This document shows positions 11,391 through 17,876 of a stretch of DNA of 24,976 nucleotides, in pieces. The position numbers and the translations under genes are program-made. How positions within the stretch are numbered: the first letter of the stretch is position 1; each line of letters opens with the position of its first letter. The notes beneath the pieces were generated by a model. The model saw only the letters and a list, made by a program, of their open reading frames with translations. It was not told the DNA's origin and made no database searches. This DNA comes from a virus. Location of the stretch: IMG/VR virus record IMGVR_UViG_3300030451_000535, positions 1 to 24,976 of that record. One strand, 5' to 3'.

Positions 11391-12085
11391 TGTCTTACCT
11401 AATAAGTAACGTTCCACACTTTAAGTGTTGGGTAAGAAAAGAGTTTACTTCTAACCACATGAAGTATCATGGTGAATTTCTCCATGCTATTGCTTTCGCA
11501 GTTAATACGATACCAGATAGATCATTAAGTTTCCAAGTTGTCTTTACAGGATGTGACGAAGACGAGAATGTTCATGGTGGTGCAATGTGGGCAAGAATGC
11601 CGATACAAGCACTTGTAGCAGATATACCATTAGATGAATGGGCAGAACCAATGGAAGATCATTTGTGTCAACCTTGGGACTGTGAGTCTAGACATCACGC
11701 AGTTACAGTTATGGATAGAGTTAGTTCCTCTCCGTGGCTATGTAAAATAGACAATGCTTTTTATACTGCTAAATATTTATTTACTGTAGATTATACAGAG
11801 AGTGATATAGCAGATGATCCTGCACAACACAAACAATCACATGTGTTATATTTAACAGATGCAGGTAAATGGACAGGTAATATTGTGGCACTTCCAAATA
11901 ACAGAGTAAGAGCAACAAGTCCTGCTTTATGGGTAACAGGAGAAGGTGCTCCTGACTTTGCACCATCTCAGTGGTTACACTCTGCAGAAGCTCATGAGTC
12001 ATATCTTGATCCATATACGACATTCAATAATTTATATTCCGATGGTAGCCAAACTAAAAACAATAAGAAAAAAAATAAGAAGTAA
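11390..12085 (+). CDS. Conserved hypothetical phage protein, 231 aa
   Basis: The N-terminus MSYLISNVPHFKCWVRKEFT and the block GAMWARMPIQALVADIPLDEW resemble a conserved protein of marine phages; I know no function for it. It has aromatic and acidic features (WDCESRHHAVTVMDR, KYLFTVDYTESD) and a basic tail KNNKKKNKK, unlike its strongly basic neighbours. The start overlaps the preceding stop (TAATG). It looks like a folded beta-rich domain and could be a head or tail accessory protein. Confidence 0.65.
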   Translation: MSYLISNVPHFKCWVRKEFTSNHMKYHGEFLHAIAFAVNTIPDRSLSFQVVFTGCDEDENVHGGAMWARMPIQALVADIPLDEWAEPMEDHLCQPWDCESRHHAVTVMDRVSSSPWLCKIDNAFYTAKYLFTVDYTESDIADDPAQHKQSHVLYLTDAGKWTGNIVALPNNRVRATSPALWVTGEGAPDFAPSQWLHSAEAHESYLDPYTTFNNLYSDGSQTKNNKKKNKK

Positions 12086-12179
12086 ACAAAAGCTAGGTTT
12101 CTCAGAAAGAGCTAGAGCAGTAAATAAAGGACTACTACCAAGTGTTGCGAAAAAAAAGAAACTACAAAAAAGAATATAA
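12042..12179 (+). CDS. Tiny basic protein, 45 aa
   Basis: This protein reads MVAKLKTIRKKIRSKQKLGF and then SERARAVNKGLLPSVAKKKK. It overlaps the ends of both neighbours and lacks a clear ribosome site. The composition matches the other small basic genes of this arm, so it is probably real but not certain. The start is the first ATG that gives a coherent N-terminus. Confidence 0.45.
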   Translation: MVAKLKTIRKKIRSKQKLGFSERARAVNKGLLPSVAKKKKLQKRI

Positions 12180-12402
12180 GAATTACCATAGTAAATCAGA
12201 GCAAGTTAAAAATAGACAAAGTAGAAACAAAGCTCGTAGAATACTAAAGAGTAAAGGTGTGATTGTTAAAGGAAAAGATGTTGCACATAGGAATGGTAAT
12301 CCAAAAGATAATAGGATATCCAATCTTACAGTAAAGTTAGCATCAAAGAATAGGTCTTTTAGCAGAACCCGTAAGTCTAAAAAAAGAAACCCAATGGCAT
12401 AA
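12142..12402 (+). CDS. Small HNH-type endonuclease-like protein, 86 aa
   Basis: The helix YKKEYKNYHSKSEQVKNRQS is followed by GKDVAHRNGNPKDNRISNLT (residues 47-66) and KNRSF, which fits the core of small phage HNH proteins: D-V-x-H, then N, then N-L. The histidine and asparagines for metal binding are present. Such proteins nick DNA or assist packaging when placed near terminases. The start is a GTG at 12142, overlapping the previous gene by 38 bases, so it is uncertain. The total length is normal for the short family members. Confidence 0.7.
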   Translation: MLRKKRNYKKEYKNYHSKSEQVKNRQSRNKARRILKSKGVIVKGKDVAHRNGNPKDNRISNLTVKLASKNRSFSRTRKSKKRNPMA

Positions 12403-12405
12403 ATT

Positions 12406-12693
12406 ATGGCAATAAAAAAAGCTAAAAAAACAATTAAAAAAGTAACATCTAAATTAAAAAAAGCTAGTAAAGCTCATGCAAGTCAAGCAAAAGCATTATC
12501 TGCTATTAAGTTAAGAAAAGGTGGTAGTACAGTAAACAAAGCAGGTAACTATACTAAACCTACAATGAGAAAAAGAATTTTTAATAGAATTAAAGCAGGT
12601 GGCAAAGGAGGTGCTCCGGGTCAGTGGAGTGCTCGTAAAGCTCAGATGTTAGCTTCTGCTTATAAAAAAGCAGGTGGTGGTTACACAAGCTAA
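12406..12693 (+). CDS. DUF5872-like basic protein, 95 aa
   Basis: A lysine-rich head (MAIKKAKKTIKKVTSKLKKA) precedes the conserved block VNKAGNYTKPTMRKRIFNRI, then KAGGKGGAPGQWSARKAQML and YKKAGGGYTS. GGxPGQWSARKAQ is the hallmark I know from DUF5872-type proteins of phages and large viruses. The function is unknown. Its stop overlaps the next start (TAATG). Confidence 0.7.
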   Translation: MAIKKAKKTIKKVTSKLKKASKAHASQAKALSAIKLRKGGSTVNKAGNYTKPTMRKRIFNRIKAGGKGGAPGQWSARKAQMLASAYKKAGGGYTS

Positions 12694-12998
12694 TGCCTAA
12701 GAAAAAGAAAGACCCTAAAGTTGGCACAGGTAAAAAACCGAAAGGATCGGGCAGACGCTTATACACGGATGAAAATCCCAAAGACACAGTTAGTATCAAA
12801 TTTGCCACACCAGCAGACGCAAGAGCAACAGTTGCAAAAGTTAAAAAGATTAATAAGCCATATGCGAGAAAGATACAGATACTTACAGTTGGTGAGCAAA
12901 GGGCAAAAGTAATGGGCAAGACTGAGGTTGTTGCCATATTTAAAAAAGCAAAAGAAAGTTTAAAAAGAGCAAATGAGCGAAAAAAGAAAAAGGTGTAA
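12693..12998 (+). CDS. DUF5824-like protein, 101 aa
   Basis: The block KPKGSGRRLYTDENPKDTVS (about residues 15-34) followed by IKFATPADARATVAKVKK is typical of DUF5824 proteins in phages. The C-terminal half is helical and basic (QRAKVMGKTEVVAIFKKAKE). The function is unknown. The cysteine-rich gene overlaps its end. Confidence 0.7.
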   Translation: MPKKKKDPKVGTGKKPKGSGRRLYTDENPKDTVSIKFATPADARATVAKVKKINKPYARKIQILTVGEQRAKVMGKTEVVAIFKKAKESLKRANERKKKKV

Positions 12999-13119
12999 GA
13001 CTTGCGAATGTTACGACTGCGATTGCGAAGAATGCTCATGCGATTGTCATCATAATGATCGAGTTCTTACTGATATTCATGATAGACAAACAAATAGTCA
13101 ATCAGACACAGAGATTTAA
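12973..13119 (+). CDS. Cysteine-rich metal-binding mini-protein, 48 aa
   Basis: Eight cysteines fall within 18 residues (CKTCECYDCDCEECSCDCHH; Cys8, 11, 13, 16, 18, 21, 23, 25), followed by two histidines and a hydrophilic tail. The C-x-C and C-x-x-C spacing is metallothionein-like, so binding of a zinc or copper cluster is likely. The gene overlaps the previous one by 26 bases and the next by 65; the ribosome site is weak (AAGAG). The cysteine codons lie largely outside the first overlap, so they are not forced by another frame there. Confidence 0.55.
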   Translation: MSEKRKRCKTCECYDCDCEECSCDCHHNDRVLTDIHDRQTNSQSDTEI

Positions 13120-13231
13120 AAGTATTGATAGATGTCTGTATTTTGCAGAAAGACTGCACGACCAACCCCAGATACCAACAGAGGATGGAAATAAACGTAT
13201 AACTGCATATTGTAAACCTGTAAGGAAGTAG
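13055..13231 (+). CDS. Small conserved membrane-anchored protein, 58 aa
   Basis: A hydrophobic N-terminus (MIEFLLIFMIDKQIVNQTQR) could be a signal anchor. The rest (FKSIDRCLYFAERLHDQPQI, ending RITAYCKPVRK) has two cysteines and resembles a small protein often found beside the next gene in marine phages. It ends 1 base before the next ATG. It may act in lysis or at the membrane; this is inferred from its position near the holin. Confidence 0.6.
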   Translation: MIEFLLIFMIDKQIVNQTQRFKSIDRCLYFAERLHDQPQIPTEDGNKRITAYCKPVRK

Positions 13232-13232
13232 G

Positions 13233-13676
13233 ATGTTAGCAGAATTAGCAGCGGCAAATGCTGCCTTCGGTGTTATTAAAAGTTTCATAAGTAACGGAAA
13301 GGATTTAGCAAGTTGTGGTAAACAAATTTCTGATTTTGTTTTTGCAAAAGAGAAAATAGAAAAAGAAGTTAGTAAACAAAAAGCTAAAGGAATTGCAGGT
13401 GGTGATCTAGAAGAGTTCATGGCTTTAGAGGAGCTAAGACAAAAAGAAGAAGAACTCAAGCAGATAATGATTTATATAGGTAGACCGGGATTGTGGTCAG
13501 ATTGGCAAAAGTTTCAGGCTCAAGCTAGAAAAGCTAGAAGAGAACAAGAAAGACTAGCACAGAAAAGAAGAGAAGAGATACTTGAATATATAGGTTATAG
13601 TATAGCTTTGATAGCTTTATTAGCATTAGGTGGTATGATACTTTTCTTTGTAGGTAAATGGACAGGTAAATTATGA
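13233..13676 (+). CDS. Conserved protein with a C-terminal membrane helix, 147 aa
   Basis: The N-terminus MLAELAAANAAFGVIKSFIS is an alanine-rich helix. A charged coiled-coil region (residues 58-117, EEFMALEELRQKEEELKQIM and on) leads into one membrane helix (about 118-141) and a short basic end. The segment GRPGLWSDWQKFQAQARKAR looks conserved. The topology, cytoplasmic coil plus tail anchor, would suit a lysis accessory or membrane-tethering protein. AGGAAG lies just upstream. It is not recognisable as a known holin. Confidence 0.65.
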   Translation: MLAELAAANAAFGVIKSFISNGKDLASCGKQISDFVFAKEKIEKEVSKQKAKGIAGGDLEEFMALEELRQKEEELKQIMIYIGRPGLWSDWQKFQAQARKARREQERLAQKRREEILEYIGYSIALIALLALGGMILFFVGKWTGKL

Positions 13677-13768
13677 TACAGTGGATATTAAACATATTTA
13701 AAAAAAGTCAAGGAGACTTATCACAACATAGACTTCATACAACTAAGTATGAAGATTTATGTATGTAA
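13673..13768 (+). CDS. Micro-protein, 31 aa
   Basis: This micro-protein runs MIQWILNIFKKSQGDLSQHR and then LHTTKYEDLCM. The short amphipathic head could sit on a membrane. Its ATG overlaps the preceding stop (ATGA), which is the main support for it. Confidence 0.45.
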   Translation: MIQWILNIFKKSQGDLSQHRLHTTKYEDLCM

Positions 13769-13777
13769 GGATATAAC

Positions 13778-14038
13778 ATGGCACTTAAAAAATCTCAGAG
13801 GTCTTTAGTTGCTTGGACAAAACAAAAATGGAGAACCAAATCAGGTAAACCTAGTACACAAGGGAGTAAGGCAACTGGTGAACGTTATTTACCTTCGGCA
13901 GCGATTAAGGCTCTTTCTCCCAGTGAATATGCCGCCTCTACTGCTGCTAAACGAAAAGCGAAGAGAGCAGGTAAACAGGTATCTAAACAACCCAAAAAGA
14001 TTGCAAAGAAAACATCAAGATTTCGTAAATTCAGTTAA
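13778..14038 (+). CDS. Conserved basic phage protein (KSGKPSTQG...GERYLP motif), 86 aa
   Basis: The conserved run KKSQRSLVAWTKQKWRTKSG KPSTQG is followed by ATGERYLPSAAIKALSPSEY and a basic tail with KQVSKQPKKIAKKTSRFRKF. The same block is found in phage and large-virus proteins, sometimes as part of DUF5872-type proteins. No activity is established. An overlapping frame at 13809-14171 is judged a shadow. Confidence 0.65.
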   Translation: MALKKSQRSLVAWTKQKWRTKSGKPSTQGSKATGERYLPSAAIKALSPSEYAASTAAKRKAKRAGKQVSKQPKKIAKKTSRFRKFS

Positions 14039-14085
14039 AGCTAAAGAATTAGAAAGAGCACAAAGGTTACAGGAAAAAATAAACA

Positions 14086-14478
14086 ATGATACAAGCACTA
14101 ATAGGACCAATAGCAAATCTCGCAGGAACATGGTTTCAAAACAAACTAGAAAAAACAAAAGCAGAAGGTAAGGCAAAAGTAGCAGAAGCAAAAGCAAGAG
14201 CCACTGTAGCAGAGAAAGTAGCTACAGGACAAATAGAATGGGAAGGCAAAATGGCTGATGCCACAAATGATTCATGGAAAGATGAATTTGCTTTAGTTGT
14301 ATTATTAGCTCCTGCGATATTAGTCTTCATTCCGGGAATGAGAGAGTATGTACAAAGTGGATTTGAAGTATTAGCAACGTTACCTGATTGGTATCAATAT
14401 TTACTGTACATAGCAATATCTGCATCTTTTGGTATTAAAGGTGTAGGTCAAGCAGCAAAAATGCTAAAGAAAAAATAG
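14086..14478 (+). CDS. Holin-like membrane protein, 130 aa
   Basis: The amphipathic N-terminus (MIQALIGPIANLAGTWFQNK) is followed by an alanine/lysine-rich coil (residues 21-60), the motif SWKDEFALVV, and two membrane helices (about 68-84 and 103-118) with IPGM between them. The protein ends in a basic MLKKK. This matches the holin-like proteins of marine phages, which would permeabilise the inner membrane so that the signal-less lysozyme encoded 750 bases downstream can reach the wall. AGGAAA precedes the start. The holin role is inferred from topology and context. Confidence 0.65.
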   Translation: MIQALIGPIANLAGTWFQNKLEKTKAEGKAKVAEAKARATVAEKVATGQIEWEGKMADATNDSWKDEFALVVLLAPAILVFIPGMREYVQSGFEVLATLPDWYQYLLYIAISASFGIKGVGQAAKMLKKK

Positions 14479-14486
14479 AGGTTATC

Positions 14487-15113
14487 ATGGCAGAAAAAAA
14501 GTCTAAAGTAAAAGCACATAGAGGATTTATACACATTCCTAAAAGAAGAGGACCTAGAAGACCCATAAGAAGAAATCCTGTAAATTTAAAAAATTTAGGA
14601 TACTTTGGAAGATTACCAAAAGGTATGCAGGATTTATTATTAAGAGGAAGACGCAGACCACCTAGAATACCACCTGACTTCAGACCACAACCTTATCCCA
14701 TGCCTATAATTAGAAGATCACCTCAAGTACCTATAAATAATGCCACGATTACTCAAATAAATAAAAGTTTAAAACAATTACGAGAAACTGCTAGGGGGAG
14801 GGGTCTTAGTATCCCACGATTTCCAATAGGCGATCCTCCACCTAATATTCGCAGAAATCCTCAAAAAATGAAAGAGTTTAGAAGAAAGCAACTAATAAGT
14901 CAATTAAGAAGAACTCAAAATTTTATAGACAGGTCTAGTAGACCACGTAAGACGATTTTAGAATCAGCACGTATGGGTAACAGAAGACAAACTGCAGCAC
15001 CTGTTCAACAAGCAGTAAGAAATCCTAACACAAGAAGAAGAATACCAAACAGATTACGAACAAGAGTACGAACAATGGTAGCTAAAGGTGGAACAGCGAA
15101 GAAAAAGAAATGA
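14487..15113 (+). CDS. Arginine/proline-rich basic protein, 208 aa
   Basis: The composition is extreme: runs such as PKRRGPRRPIRRNPVNLKN and GRRRPPRIPPDFRPQPYPMP, a helical middle (ITQINKSLKQLRETARGRGL), and a tail RTRVRTMVAKGGTAKKKK. It is probably disordered and strongly DNA- or RNA-binding, and may neutralise or condense packaged DNA; no family is recognised. It lies between the holin-like gene and the lysozyme and overlaps the next gene by 4 bases. GAGG lies 6 bases before the ATG. Confidence 0.6.
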   Translation: MAEKKSKVKAHRGFIHIPKRRGPRRPIRRNPVNLKNLGYFGRLPKGMQDLLLRGRRRPPRIPPDFRPQPYPMPIIRRSPQVPINNATITQINKSLKQLRETARGRGLSIPRFPIGDPPPNIRRNPQKMKEFRRKQLISQLRRTQNFIDRSSRPRKTILESARMGNRRQTAAPVQQAVRNPNTRRRIPNRLRTRVRTMVAKGGTAKKKK

Positions 15114-15235
15114 GTTTGAAAACATTGACATTTTTAAAGTTGTCTGATATAACAAGTAAAATATCTGTATACTTTTGGCACAAACATGTGCAAGAAATCC
15201 GTAAACAACAATACAAACAAGGACTCCGACCATGA
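15110..15235 (+). CDS. Micro-protein between the basic protein and the lysozyme, 41 aa
   Basis: This micro-protein starts MSLKTLTFLKLSDITSKISV and ends with a basic EIRKQQYKQGLRP. The head is amphipathic rather than truly membrane-spanning. It overlaps both neighbours by ATGA, which places it in the lysis module and supports its being translated. Confidence 0.5.
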   Translation: MSLKTLTFLKLSDITSKISVYFWHKHVQEIRKQQYKQGLRP

Positions 15236-15690
15236 ATATAGATGTGTTAAGAAAAGAAATAGAAGCTGACGAGGGATGTAAATACGAAACTTACCATTGC
15301 AGTGAAGGGCATTTGACCGGGGGAATCGGACATTTGATTACTGAGTGGGATGAAGAAGTATATGCAAAACCTATTGGAACACCTATATCTGAGGAACAAG
15401 TGAAAGAGTGGTTTGAAAAAGATGTACAAACTGCTATAAATGACTGTCAAGATATATTTAATGATTTTGATTCTTTACCTGAAGACATACAACACGTATT
15501 AATAAATATGGCATTCCAACTTGGAGGTCCTCGTTTACGTAAATTCAAAATGATGATCGCTGCCGTAGAGGTAGAAGACTATCGTGAAATGGCTTTGCAG
15601 ATGGAAGACAGTAGATGGTTTAAGCAAACTCAAAACAGAGCACAACGTTTGATTGACAGAGTTCTTACACATGGAGTTCCAATTGGCTAG
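15232..15690 (+). CDS. Endolysin, T4-type lysozyme (GH24-like muramidase)
   Basis: This 152-residue protein aligns with T4 lysozyme around the active site. ADEGCKYETYHCSEGHLTGG corresponds to T4 residues 9-28, with Glu14 (T4 E11), Cys23 (T4 D20) and Thr29 (T4 T26), then GIGHL. It is thus the E-8-C-5-T form; T4 lysozyme with the same D-to-C change is reported to stay active. The C-terminal domain continues with QHVLINMAFQLGGPRLRKFK and SRWFKQTQNRAQRL, as in the family. It would hydrolyse peptidoglycan glycan strands. There is no signal peptide, so it needs the holin. It follows the 41-residue gene by an ATGA overlap. Confidence 0.9.
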   Translation: MNIDVLRKEIEADEGCKYETYHCSEGHLTGGIGHLITEWDEEVYAKPIGTPISEEQVKEWFEKDVQTAINDCQDIFNDFDSLPEDIQHVLINMAFQLGGPRLRKFKMMIAAVEVEDYREMALQMEDSRWFKQTQNRAQRLIDRVLTHGVPIG

Positions 15691-16042
15691 AGAATTAACA
15701 GATAGACAAAAAAAGTTTTTAGAAGTTTTATTTGATAAAGCAAACGGAGATGTTACACAAGCAAAACTACTTGCAGGGTATTCCGAACATTCTTCGACAT
15801 CAGATATTGTAAAGTCACTCAAAAAAGAGATTATGGAAGCAACCGAAGCATACATGGCAAGAAATGCACCAAAGGCAGCAGTGGCTATGGTTAGTGGTGT
15901 AGATGAACCTACACAGTTAGGCATTAGAGATAAATTATCTGCATCAAAAGAATTACTTGACAGAGTGGGATTAATTAAAACTGAGAAAGTACAAGTAGAA
16001 GCGTCAGGTGGTGTTATGTTGTTACCACCAAAGAAGAAGTAA
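15671..16042 (+). CDS. terS: Terminase small subunit (probable)
   Basis: The N-terminus MEFQLARELTDRQKKFLEVL, then KANGDVTQAKLLAGYSEHSS, fits the TerS-type HTH: a helix ending before NGDxTQAxxxAGYS. The second half is a coil (KKEIMEATEAYMARNAPKAA) with LGIRDKLSASKELLDRVGL, also typical. TerS recognises the packaging site and regulates TerL. The start at 15671 is the first ATG that leaves the domain whole; it overlaps the lysozyme end by 20 bases. Its stop overlaps the next start (TAATG). Confidence 0.8.
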   Translation: MEFQLARELTDRQKKFLEVLFDKANGDVTQAKLLAGYSEHSSTSDIVKSLKKEIMEATEAYMARNAPKAAVAMVSGVDEPTQLGIRDKLSASKELLDRVGLIKTEKVQVEASGGVMLLPPKKK

Positions 16043-16443
16043 TGGATAGAAGTTTAGGAAAGTGGAAGTTACCACAACCAACAGATTTAAAAGACGAAGA
16101 AGAAAAAGAGTGGATACAAATACCACGGATAGCTAGAACAATACCTTTTGGTTACGTGATAAACAAAGAAGACTCTGAATTACTTGATCCTGTACCTTAC
16201 GAGTTAGAAGCGTTAGATTTAGCAAGGAAACATGTGAAACAGTTTTCTTATCGTGAAGTAGCTAATTGGCTAACAACTAAGACAGGTAGAAATATATCTC
16301 ACGTAGGATTAAGAAAAAGATTAATGCATGAGCAACAACGTAAGAACAAGGCTAGAACTCTTAGAAAATGGTCCGAATATGCCGAAAAGGCAATCCAAAA
16401 AGCGAAAACCATCGAAGAAAGTAGAGTCGGAGCAAAAGCCTAA
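16042..16443 (+). CDS. HTH-type protein upstream of TerL, 133 aa
   Basis: The middle contains QFSYREVANWLTTKTGRNIS followed by HVGLRKRLMHEQQ (about residues 67-100), a helix-turn-helix like those of resolvases and small regulators. The N-terminal half (PTDLKDEEEKEWIQIPRIAR) is acidic and probably binds a protein partner. Proteins of this type often lie between TerS and TerL, so it may help packaging-site recognition. TerL starts inside its end. Confidence 0.65.
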   Translation: MDRSLGKWKLPQPTDLKDEEEKEWIQIPRIARTIPFGYVINKEDSELLDPVPYELEALDLARKHVKQFSYREVANWLTTKTGRNISHVGLRKRLMHEQQRKNKARTLRKWSEYAEKAIQKAKTIEESRVGAKA

Positions 16444-17875
16444 GGTATTAGAAGAGGTAGAAAGTATACCTGTTGAAGAACAGAATATTGTTTTTCAACC
16501 TAATGAAGGACCTCAAACAGAGTTTCTTGCGTCACCTGAGAGAGAAGTCTTATATGGTGGTAGTGCAGGTGGTGGTAAATCATATGCTATGTTGGCAGAC
16601 CCACTACGATATATGAATCATCCACAGTTTAGTGGATTATTATTAAGACATACCACAGAAGAATTAAGAGAACTTGTGTGGAAGTCAAGAGAGTTATACC
16701 CTCTCATATACAAAGGCATCAAGTGGTCAGAACGAAAGATGCAATGGGTAGCACCATCAGGTGCAAGACTATGGATGTCATACCTAGATCGTGATGATGA
16801 TGTTCTAAGATATCAAGGTTTAGCATTTAGTTGGATAGGCTTTGATGAATTAACACAGTGGGCAACACCATTTGCTTGGAACTACATGAGATCAAGATTA
16901 CGTTCTACTGCTCCTGATTTACCTGTGTACATGAGAGCAACAACAAACCCCGGAGGTCCGGGACATCAATGGGTTAAAAAGATGTTTATTGACCCAGCAC
17001 CATACGGAAGAGCATTTGATGCCACAAACATTGAAACAGGAAAGGTTCTTAAATATCCTGACGGACACGAGAAAGCAGGTCAGTCATTATTTAAAAGAAG
17101 ATTCATACCTGCTCGATTATCTGATAATCCGTATTTGTCAAGTCAAGGAGACTACGAAGCAATGCTTCTTTCCTTACCTGAACACCAACGTAAACAATTG
17201 CTTGAAGGCGATTGGGATATTAAAGAAGGTGCTGCTTTTACTGAGTTTAACAGGGATATTCATGTTGTTGAACCTTTTGACATTCCAAGAAATTGGGTTA
17301 AGTTTCGTGCATGTGATTATGGTTATGGGTCTTATAGTGCTGTGTTGTGGTTTGCTGTTAGCCCAGATGAGCAACTTATATTATATAGAGAGTTATATGT
17401 TTCTAAAGTCCTTGCCACAGATTTGGCAGAAATGGTACTAGACTTAGAGCATGAAGATGGTAATATAAAGTATGGTGTTCTAGATAGTTCTCTTTGGCAT
17501 AAACGTGGAGATACAGGACCTTCACTAGCAGAACAAATGATACAAAGAGGATGTCGTTGGAGACCATCAGATAGAAGTAGAGGTAGTCGTGTGGCAGGTA
17601 AAAACGAAATACATAGAAGATTACAAGTAGACGAGTTTACAGATAATCCAAGAATGGTATTTTTTAATACTTGTACAAATACAATATCACAGATACCTGC
17701 GATACCTCTAGATAAAAAGAATCCAGAAGATGTGGATACAAGAGCAGAAGACCATATCTATGACGCTTTAAGATATGGAGTAATGACTAGACCTAGATTT
17801 AGTATATTTGATTATGATCCTATGGGTAGACCTTCACAAGGTATGCCTGTAGCAGATGCAACGTTTGGATATTAA
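16379..17875 (+). CDS. terL: Terminase large subunit (ATPase and nuclease)
   Basis: This 498-residue packaging motor has Walker A GGSAGGGKS (residues 60-68), Walker B WIGFDEL (152-158), motif III ATTNPGG (187-193), and a nuclease domain with acidic residues at ACDYGYG (Asp313), GVLDSSLW (Asp369) and EDHIYDALRYG (Asp458, Asp462). The N-terminus is a basic tail. It cleaves concatemers and pumps DNA into the prohead using ATP. The start is uncertain: the ATG at 16379 overlaps the HTH gene by 65 bases, and another at 16328 would add 17 residues that only re-read that gene. The portal follows 1 base after the stop. Confidence 0.95.
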   Translation: MPKRQSKKRKPSKKVESEQKPKVLEEVESIPVEEQNIVFQPNEGPQTEFLASPEREVLYGGSAGGGKSYAMLADPLRYMNHPQFSGLLLRHTTEELRELVWKSRELYPLIYKGIKWSERKMQWVAPSGARLWMSYLDRDDDVLRYQGLAFSWIGFDELTQWATPFAWNYMRSRLRSTAPDLPVYMRATTNPGGPGHQWVKKMFIDPAPYGRAFDATNIETGKVLKYPDGHEKAGQSLFKRRFIPARLSDNPYLSSQGDYEAMLLSLPEHQRKQLLEGDWDIKEGAAFTEFNRDIHVVEPFDIPRNWVKFRACDYGYGSYSAVLWFAVSPDEQLILYRELYVSKVLATDLAEMVLDLEHEDGNIKYGVLDSSLWHKRGDTGPSLAEQMIQRGCRWRPSDRSRGSRVAGKNEIHRRLQVDEFTDNPRMVFFNTCTNTISQIPAIPLDKKNPEDVDTRAEDHIYDALRYGVMTRPRFSIFDYDPMGRPSQGMPVADATFGY

Positions 17876-17876
17876 T

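Noticed and set aside
12590-13039. 149-codon minus-strand frame under the 12406-12998 genes
   Set aside because: It is antisense to lysine-rich genes, giving an artificial Phe/Leu-rich product, and no promoter or ribosome site is visible.
13809-14171. 120-codon plus-strand frame overlapping the 13778 and 14086 genes
   Set aside because: It is a frame shadow: low-complexity translation, no ribosome site, and both neighbours have recognisable products.
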